Below, in pieces: positions 57,414-64,000 of a stretch of DNA of 64,000 bases. This DNA comes from Boesenbergia rotunda (lineage: Eukaryota; Streptophyta; Magnoliopsida; Zingiberales; Zingiberaceae): the NCBI GenBank assembly GCA_024364735.1, contig JAGFNQ010001190.1, positions 310,001 through 374,000 of the forward strand, in the 5' to 3' direction. The notes under the pieces were generated by a model. It searched no databases, was not told the DNA's origin, and saw nothing but the letters and a program-made list of their open reading frames with translations. Positions within the stretch are counted from its first letter, which is position 1. Each line of letters opens with the position of its first letter. The position numbers and the translations under genes are program-made.

Positions 57414-57955
57414 TGTTGGTGCTTGGATGGCTAGAGAGGGAGGGGGGGTGAATATAGCCAGACACAAAAATCGCTTTCACTTTGAACTTCTGCACTTGAA
57501 GATTAATCGCAGCGGAAGCAATACAAAGTATAACAGCAGAAACAAAGTGCAGAAACTAAAGACAAACCAAAACGCTAACAAGGATCGTTTACAAGGTTCA
57601 GGGATAACTTGCCCCTACTCCTTGGCATGCCCGTGAGGTGGGCGATCCTTGATCGTCGGCAGATCAAGCCCCGGTGAACACCGGATAAACTGAAGTCTCC
57701 TTCTCGGTGGAGAAACCTCTCCACAAGCTGTCTCACAGATTGATACAAGTTAAGCTCACGAGACTAAGAAGGATCGCTCACAAAGATGTAACAATAATGC
57801 TCAAGCACAAAGCAACACACAGAGAGCTCAACAATCAACAGCGAAACCCACAGCCACACTTGCTTGTTTTCCTGTTTTTCCTTCGTTGCTGCTCTCTGCA
57901 TCAGCTTCCACTTAAGCTCTGCTCACCATCGCAAGCTTCATCAACATCCACTGAG
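57414..57955 (-). mobile_element. SIRE-like LTR fragment, minus strand
   Basis: Begins TGTTGGTGCTTGGATGGCTAG and GTGAATATAGCCAGACAC, the reverse of the terminal block of the LTR at 27167-29367. It is truncated at 57955 by an N. Confidence 0.75.
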
Positions 57956-57956
57956 N
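57956..57956. other. Single N at element junction
   Basis: One ambiguous base separates a minus-strand LTR fragment from plus-strand pol. It occurs inside an apparent ORF and probably marks an assembly join. Confidence 0.8.
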
Positions 57957-59762
57957 TGTAAATTTGATGAAAAATCTGACCCAAATAACTCTGATCAAAC
58001 CACCTACCAACCAATTGACTTTGTTAGATCCAGTACTAACCCTGATGAAAGGCCAATTGAGGACCAAAACGATGATCTAACTGAACCCACACCTGAAACT
58101 GAACCTAACCAACCCAGAACTGTTCGAGTTAGCTCAGCCCACCCAACTGATCAAATCATAGGTGATCCAGAACTAAGGGTTCAGACTAGATCAGCTTTTA
58201 GGAACCTTAGTCAAATTGCCTTGATTTCAAAAATTGAACCCAAGTCTATAGAAGAATCCTTACTTGACCCTGATTGGATCATAGCCATGCAGGAAGAGTT
58301 AGCCCAATTTGAACGTAGTCAAGTCTGGGACTTAGTACCCTTACCTAAAGGCAAGAAATTTATTGAAACTAAATGGGTCTTTAGGAATAAACTTAACGAA
58401 CAAGGAGAAACAGTCAGGAATAAGGCTAGGCTAGTAGCTAAGGGGTTTAGCCAAGTAGAAGGACTTGATTATGATGAAACCTATGCCCCTGTAGCTAGAC
58501 TTGAATCCATTAGAATGCTCTTAAGTTATGCAGCCCATAAGGGATTTAAGCTTTATCAAATGGATGTTAAGTCAGCCTTCCTAAATGGCCTAATCAAAGA
58601 AGAGGTTTATGTAGGTCAACCCCCTGGTTTTGAAAGCTTAGACCACCCTGACTATGTCTTTAGACTTAAGAAAGCCCTATATGGACTTAAGCAAGCACCT
58701 AGGGCCTGGTATGAAAGACTGTCTAACTACTTAGTTTCAAAAGGTTTTAACCAAGGCAAAATTGACCCAACACTATTTGTTAAAACCCTAAAAAATGATA
58801 TTTTTGTAGCCCAAGTATATGTAGATGATATAGTATTTGGCTCAACTAACTCAGATTTTTTACAAGATTTCACAACGATAATGGAAACTGAATTTGAAAT
58901 GAGTTTAGTAGGTCAATTAACTTTCTTTTTAGGACTACAAATAAAACAGACCAGTGAGGGTACCTTTGTCTATCAACAAAAATACACAAAAGAACTACTT
59001 AGAAAATTTGGAATGGATAATACAAAAGAGATTAAGACACCAATGGCTACCAATCAAACTATAGATAGTGACCCAAAAGGCAAACCTGTTGATCTTAAGT
59101 ACTATAGAAGTGCTATAGGAAGCCTACTTTACTTAACTGCAAGTCGACCTGATATTCTTTTTGCAGTTAGTATGTGTGCTAGGTATCAAACATGTGCTAA
59201 AGAGTCACACCTAACCCTAGTTAAAAGAATATTTAGGTACCTTAAAGGAACAGAAAGATTAGGAATTTGGTACCCTAGAACAGCCCAGTTTGAGCTTATT
59301 GGATATTCTGACTCAGATTATGCTGGCTGTAAATTAGACAGAAAAAGTACCAGTGGTGGATGCCAACTTCTAGGACCCTCACTAGTTAGTTGGTTTAGTA
59401 GAAAACAACACTGTGTTGCCCTATCCACCACTGAAGCTGAGTACATAGCTATGGGTGAGTGTGTAGCCCAACTACTCTGGATGATGCATACCCTAAAGGA
59501 CCTTCACTTAGATTTTAAACAAGTCAAAATTTTTATAGATAACCTAAGTTCAATCAATTTAACCAAAAACCCAATCCACCACTCTAGGACCAAACATATA
59601 GAAATCAAACACCATTTTGTCAGAGATCATGTAAATAAAGGAGAAATTGAACTTAACCATGTTGAATCTAAGTCTAACCTAGCTGATATATTTACCAAAC
59701 CACTTCCTGAATCTGAATTTAGCAACTTAAGAAGGTTAATAGGAATGTGTGTTATAGACTAG
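57957..59762 (+). CDS. SIRE-like copia reverse transcriptase-RNase H, 5'-truncated
   Basis: About 601 residues open from the N to TAG at 59760. The open frame extends 31 codons further left, but those lie in the unrelated LTR fragment and are not part of the protein. The product starts in the integrase-RT linker (acidic, Thr/Pro-rich). RT motifs follow: WVFRNKLNEQGETVRNKARL, QMDVKSAFLNG, LKKALYGLKQAPRAWYERL and YVDDIVFG (catalytic Asp pair intact, near 58818). RNase H follows with YSDSDYAGCKLDRKSTSG, STTEAEYIAM and the end motif LADIFTKPLPESEF. These are the conserved domains of plant Ty1/copia pol. Gag, protease and integrase are missing, so it is non-autonomous, but this frame is intact and may be recent. 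Confidence 0.92.
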   Translation, partial: CKFDEKSDPNNSDQTTYQPIDFVRSSTNPDERPIEDQNDDLTEPTPETEPNQPRTVRVSSAHPTDQIIGDPELRVQTRSAFRNLSQIALISKIEPKSIEESLLDPDWIIAMQEELAQFERSQVWDLVPLPKGKKFIETKWVFRNKLNEQGETVRNKARLVAKGFSQVEGLDYDETYAPVARLESIRMLLSYAAHKGFKLYQMDVKSAFLNGLIKEEVYVGQPPGFESLDHPDYVFRLKKALYGLKQAPRAWYERLSNYLVSKGFNQGKIDPTLFVKTLKNDIFVAQVYVDDIVFGSTNSDFLQDFTTIMETEFEMSLVGQLTFFLGLQIKQTSEGTFVYQQKYTKELLRKFGMDNTKEIKTPMATNQTIDSDPKGKPVDLKYYRSAIGSLLYLTASRPDILFAVSMCARYQTCAKESHLTLVKRIFRYLKGTERLGIWYPRTAQFELIGYSDSDYAGCKLDRKSTSGGCQLLGPSLVSWFSRKQHCVALSTTEAEYIAMGECVAQLLWMMHTLKDLHLDFKQVKIFIDNLSSINLTKNPIHHSRTKHIEIKHHFVRDHVNKGEIELNHVESKSNLADIFTKPLPESEFSNLRRLIGMCVID

Positions 59763-60824
59763 GACTGACCTGATAAGCTTAAGTTGACTCTTGGTTTAAC
59801 TAATTAAGCTTGTGAGTTTAAAAACATGGATCTTTCAAACTTGTTTTCAAAAGTTTATTGTCTTTCAAAATTTAACTTACACACGGACTTTTCAAACTTG
59901 TTTTTTTTAAGAACTTTATTGTCTTTCAAAATTTGATTTTCAAAACTGGCAGACTTAGCCTAAGCTTGACCCCTAGAATTGCATGAACCTATAGATTTAG
60001 GTAGCCGCATCTCACAAAACACATTAAGATTAACTTGTTTGTGTTTGCAAAAACATAGAACGGTTGTGAGATGCATAGGACTCTGCCTGGACTTCCGAAT
60101 GCTTAAGTCAGTGCATCACAGTAAGTCTGGGCGTAAAATACCAACATTACAGTGATCAAGTCAAGTAGTCTTGCACTAAAATCTGAGCTAGACATTATTA
60201 CTTGACTTGACTAACCCAGTGAACACTACTATCATCTAGATAGTTAGTCAGTAACTAGAGTTAGACACATGAAAAGGGACCACAATCATTACTTGGTCCA
60301 GGGGGAGCTGAGGTCAAAATACTTTTTCAAAATGTCATTTTTGACAAAACACATTTGAAAATTTTGATAAAAGTTGATCCCTAAAAATAATTTTTGATTA
60401 AGATTGATATTATATTTTCCAAAAAAAAAATCCTTTTTGAAAGAAATTTTTTTTGAACTATAAATAGATTTAAGACTAGTTTAAGACTAGTTTATTTCTA
60501 ACACTTAGCCTATATTTCTACTCCCTTAAACTTGTTATGCTTATATTTTTTTGATGAATGACAAAGGGGGAGAGTAGGGTAAAAGGGTTAGAAAATAGCA
60601 AACAGCATGCTTATTTCACATTTATTTATTTAGTAGGGTAAAAGGGTTAGAAAATTGCAAACAGCATGCTTATTTCACATTTATTTATTTACTCTGCTTT
60701 CTTGTGTGCTGCAACTTTCATACCTATGCTTGTGTTATATTGTTTGCATGTTTATGCAAGTTCATATCTGCTGTTTTTTTTCTAACTTTAACCTGAGTTG
60801 TCAATACATCAAAAAGGGGGAGAT
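59763..60824 (+). other. Copia 3' internal region with two purine tracts
   Basis: Non-coding. Contains a 59-bp tandem duplication (60573-60631, 60632-60690) starting AGTAGGGTAAAAGGG, a purine tract CAAAGGGGGAGAG (60562-60574), and the terminal polypurine tract AAAAAGGGGGAGAT (60811-60824). Confidence 0.8.
60573..60690 (+). repeat. 59-bp tandem duplication
   Basis: Two copies with few differences (GAAAATAGCAAAC versus GAAAATTGCAAAC), adjacent to the upstream purine tract. Confidence 0.9.
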
Positions 60825-60949
60825 TGTTGGTGCAGTTTGCACTAACGGTCAAACTCGGGTTTTGATGTATGACAAAGTGGTTAAAGTTAGGGTTGTTGGT
60901 GTTTAACCTCTTTACTAAGTGTGCAGGGTTGAAAGACTTAGGACCAGAC

Positions 60950-61090
60950 ACCAGGCTGAAGTCCAGGATGGTTGAGTCCTGGCGGGAAGTCCAGTTGGGT
61001 CCGCGGGACCTGACAACTGGCTGAAGACCAAGTTGGTTGAGACTTGGCAGGAAGACCAGGGTGGTTGAGCCTTGGCAGGAAGTCCTGGTG
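60950..61090 (+). repeat. Proximal hairpin array, CCAGGA/TCCTGG type
   Basis: Three or four units of about 33-40 bp with an 8-base loop TGGTTGAG. Arms are CCAGGA/TCCTGG, CCAAGT/ACTTGG (both perfect) and CCAGGG/CCTTGG (one mismatch). A further pair is CCAGTT...AACTGG. Confidence 0.75.
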
Positions 61091-61368
61091 GGTCAAGAAG
61101 TCAAGTAAAGCTGCACAAAGGGTAAGTGAGGTAAGTCACTGGAGGAGCGAACCAGTGAGGACGCGTTCCCCATCGAGGGAACAGCAGGCGTCGGTTCGAC
61201 CTAGGGCTCCATTTTGGAGACCAAAGTCAGAACCAAGACAGCTAAGGCTGTATAAATCTAATAATTTATTATGTTATTGTGTTTTGGACTAACCCTGGAT
61301 GCAGGACCGAAGGAACATGAGTCTGCAGCTCAGAGTGCCTCAAAGAAGTGAGGCAACTGCTGACCAGG

Positions 61369-61698
61369 GCGCCCGGAGTGTCTCGGGCGCCCCCAAGGTG
61401 AACACCAAACACACAATCACAAAGTCCGCCTCGACAGTACAAGCTGCGGGCGCCCCTGTGCTTCCGGGCGCCCCCTCTGCTCCCGGGCGCCCCCATGCGC
61501 ACACCTCGAACCGAAACACCGCGAAGCCAAGGAGATAGAACTTTGACCCGGTCAATCCGGGCGCCCCGAGCGCTCCGGGCGCCCCGAGCGCTCCGAGCGC
61601 CCCGGTCAAAGCGGATCCAGAGGATCAGACGCGACCGAGAGCTCTGCGGATCAGAGGCCACGTGGGGGGCGCCCCCGACGTCCCGGGCGCCCCCAGGC
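61369..61698 (+). repeat. Paired-palindrome array, word GGGCGCCC
   Basis: At least ten GGGCGCCC/GGGCGCCCC words in pairs separated by 8-12 bases such as CGAGCGCTCC or CTGTGCTTCC, ending a few bases before the TATA box. GGGCGCCC is self-complementary. Confidence 0.85.
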
Positions 61699-61700
61699 CC

Positions 61701-61710
61701 TATATAAAGG
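61701..61710 (+). promoter_or_regulatory. TATA box of family C LTR
   Basis: TATATAAAGG follows the GGGCGCCC array directly. Confidence 0.7.
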
Positions 61711-62351
61711 GCCCTCGACCCCATGCTTCGGACAACACTGCTTCCAACGCTTCAAAGTTCTTCTACGCTCGCGCCTTGCTCCGGAAACGCTTCACTTCGA
61801 GCCGACGACGTCCTGCTGCCCCGAAAGAGTCGACCTACTCCGGACATCGGTAAAAAGAAGAACTTAATTTTTTAATATATATTTTATTGCATTTAATTAT
61901 TTGAAAGTGTGGGGTTGTCACACTTTCAATTCTTGTGTACTCGCCTACTCTATCGGGGTTTACCGGTAGAGAGTTTTAGTGGATTGCCCAACGGAAAGGT
62001 CCGAGGGACCTGGGCCTTCGAGTAGGAGTCGCCGAAGGCTCCGAACGAAGTAAAACTACCTGTGTCATTTGTATTGATTTTTTCGTTCGTGTTTTATTCT
62101 TTCCGCTGTGCACGCTTTTTAAAGCACTTTGATTTTTTAAAAGTCACGTGATTCACCTCCCCTCTCACGTGCATCGATCCTACATTGGGAACCAAGTAAA
62201 TCCCGTGTGTACAAGTGTCTTTCATTTTCGTTCTTTATTATTTCCGTTGCGCACTAACTCTCTGTCTAGAACGATCGAAAGACACACTTTCCGAAGAATT
62301 TTTAACGAGTCGATATTCACCCCCCCTCTATCGATGGCACCGGTCCCCACA

Positions 62352-62857
62352 CATTGTTTTTCTGAAAATATAAAATATAAAATAAAGCAAAGCAATCATT
62401 TTTGTTAGAAGTGCTGCATATACATATTAGTAAACTGTCGGCCAAATAACTCATTTCTATGACGAACCAAAAGCTTTGAAATCCATTGTAATAAAGGAAA
62501 ATAATACCGTGTATTCTTTGGCTAATGATGAACCACACTTTATATTTTCACTCCTCTACATGATGCATTATTTCGTGCCAAGTGACACGACATGAGAAGA
62601 TCATTTTTAGTGGTTAGGACTAAGCTTTGACATCATAATTAGCTTCTCATAACTCAACCCTACCTAGTGATATCAGGTATTGTGAAATCCAAATATCGTA
62701 GGTCTATCAGTGGATTTTGGCGAAAACTCACTGATGGACCTAGAAAAGTCTGATTGCAACAATTTCAAATATTATGAGTTTATGGTGTTGCAAAGACTCA
62801 TATTGTGCCATCTAATGTGTATTTAGGGACATTTTAGATATCTTATTAGGGAGTGTT
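62352..62857. other. Gene-free spacer
   Basis: No gene or element recognised. Confidence 0.5.
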
Positions 62858-64000
62858 TGGTTTACTTCATTTTCTATTTTTATTTTTTAGAAAATCGTAT
62901 TTTCTTATTTTCTGAAAAACGACTTTATTTCATTCTCTAGTTTTTCAAAAAATGTTATATTTTTTTCTGAAAAATAATTTTGAAAAATAGTAACCAAATA
63001 TGTTTTTTTGGAAAGCCATATTTTTTATGTAAAATAAAAATGAAAAACAAGCATATCAAACAAAACTTTTAAAATTTTGAACGATGTAGGTCAATCTGCT
63101 AGTTTCATTTAAAACTATCTAATGAAATTAGAAAACTCCAAATCACTTAAAATTAAAATGTATTTATGAAAATCTTCTTAATATATTTATACTCTCAGAT
63201 TCAATAACGTAAGGTGAGAATATTAAAATTTTAAATTGATAGAATAAAAATTTAAATATGTGCTCTCAATTTAATTTATTGTTCTCAATCTCAAATTTAA
63301 ATTCAAAGGAATAAATATATTAAAGAGATTTTTAAAAGTATATTACTTTTGATTTGAATTATTCCGAGTTTTCTAATTTCATCCGTCAATTTTGAAGAAC
63401 TAACTTATGAATATATGGATTGGACCAAAGGAGGAGTATTTTGAAAATAAGTTATGATTTAAGTATTATTAAAATTGACTATGTAACGTGGATAATATTG
63501 AAATTTACTTATTTTACTATTGATATAATTTTTGTCAAATCAACTTAACATTCTGTTTGAAAACTCATGAAATTCAATTGCATCCGGAAATTAAATTGAA
63601 TTCTATGATTTGGAAGTACCTTAAGTGAATGAATTGAATTTTCATGATAATTGAAATCCAACAAAATTAAAGAATTTAATTCCATCCCAAATAGGTATGA
63701 TTTGGTGTGGGAATTGAATTCCAACAAATGAAAATTCTAAAATAACCCCACATGAATATAATGTTTGATTCCTAACATATCAATGAAAGATAAAATAGTA
63801 AAAGCAATCAAATTCAATTCCTTTATTTACCGACTCATTCTAAACATAAAAATTAAATTTAATTTTCTCTAGAATTCAATTCTTGATTAAATTCAATTCT
63901 ATTACTTCAAACGAGGGTGTTAAAGGCATACATAAATATTTTGATTAAAAAAAATTAAAGGTGGGATATTATTTTAATATTTTTGAACGGGACACTTTTT
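62858..64000 (+). repeat. Dispersed repeat, copy 2 (partner 36777-38012)
   Basis: Same order as copy 1, beginning GGGAGTGTTTGGTTT after TTA and running to the window edge. Missing here are the right half of the foldback MITE and about 230 bp before 63500. Extra here is the MITE at 63549-63920. Confidence 0.85.
63549..63920. mobile_element. Tourist-like MITE with empty site in copy 1
   Basis: About 372 bp, left end CATTCTGTTTGAAA and reversed right end ACACCCTCGTTTGAAG, rich in GAATTGAATT words, flanked by TAA (63546-63548 and 63921-63923). The corresponding position in copy 1 (about 37910-37920, CAACTCTTAAAGGCAT) has no insertion. Confidence 0.8.

Larger units (their letters stand above)
60825..62351 (+). 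repeat. SIRE-like copia 3' LTR (family C)
   Basis: About 1.5 kb, TGTTGGTGCAG... to about CCCCACA. Contains a proximal hairpin array (60950-61090), a GGGCGCCC array (61369-61698), TATA box TATATAAAGG at 61701, CT-rich leader and the terminal CACCCCCCCTCTATCG block. A Gly-Ala-Pro-rich minus-strand frame here is an artefact of the GGGCGCCC array. Confidence 0.85.

Noticed and set aside
57864..57955. N-terminal 31 residues of the copia pol ORF
   Set aside because: Encoded by an unrelated minus-strand LTR fragment and separated from pol by an N.
61269..61724. Collagen-like Gly-Ala-Pro-rich minus-strand proteins
   Set aside because: Produced by the GGGCGCCC array in several frames; no start context, domain or conservation.

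Overview
This window is plant nuclear DNA. The evidence is GT-AG introns, plant-specific gene families (B12D, a GID2/SLEEPY-type F-box protein, a SKIP2/VFB F-box-LRR protein, a mitochondrial-type RluA-family pseudouridine synthase) and plant LTR retrotransposons (Ty1/copia SIRE-like; Ty3/gypsy Tekay-like, Tat-like and Athila-like). A monocot is likely. The repeats remind me of Zingiberales, but that species-level impression is a guess. There are no bacterial operons, rRNA genes or convincing tRNA genes.

Layout. (1) 1-29.4 kb is a nest of retrotransposons: a Tekay-like 3' LTR (885-3788); an AT-rich gene-free stretch; a complete minus-strand non-autonomous copia element with gag only (6169-12614, TSD ATAAC); a minus-strand SIRE-type LTR (about 12620-16516) broken by a perfect Ty3 solo LTR (13832-16138, TSD ACTTC); a dead Tat-lineage RT/RNase H fragment (16517-18184); a second copy of the gag-only element containing a 25-N gap (18185-23600); and a 5'-truncated plus-strand copia element with decayed gag and a 2.2 kb 3' LTR (23601-29367). 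(2) 29.4-49 kb is a gene island with four plus-strand genes: B12D (30301-32350), GID2 (33663-34190), RNA pseudouridine synthase (38223-41793) and SKIP2/VFB (45613-47229). Between them lie small DNA transposons, a solo LTR in a B12D intron, a SINE-like element, microsatellites and a Tat-like LTR. (3) 49-62.4 kb is a second nest: a Tekay-like minus-strand LTR hit by a copia solo LTR (50344-51293, TSD GTTAT), an Athila-like 5' LTR with primer-binding site and broken gag, and the 3' half of a SIRE-like copia (RT-RNase H, polypurine tract, LTR). (4) The last 1.2 kb is a diverged copy of 36777-38012.

The most interesting signal is not a gene. Four distinct SIRE-type copia LTRs share a layout: a proximal array of short hairpin repeats, then a TATA-proximal array of paired palindromic words. 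Each family uses its own word (AATCGATT, GATCGGTC/GACCGATC, GGGCGCCC, GGCGCC). In three of the four LTRs the second array ends just upstream of a TATA-like box. An Athila-like and a Tat-like LTR carry comparable arrays. In two copia families the same word recurs in a second array inside the element. An inverted repeat also brackets the polypurine tract and the LTR start in three families. I know of no description of this arrangement, but I could not search the literature.

The genes do not form a pathway. Two of the four encode SCF F-box adaptors (gibberellin response; SKP1-interacting LRR protein) and the other two are probably mitochondrial. Several assembly problems are visible: an undersized gap with indel-rich flanks, and a single N joining unrelated elements inside an ORF.
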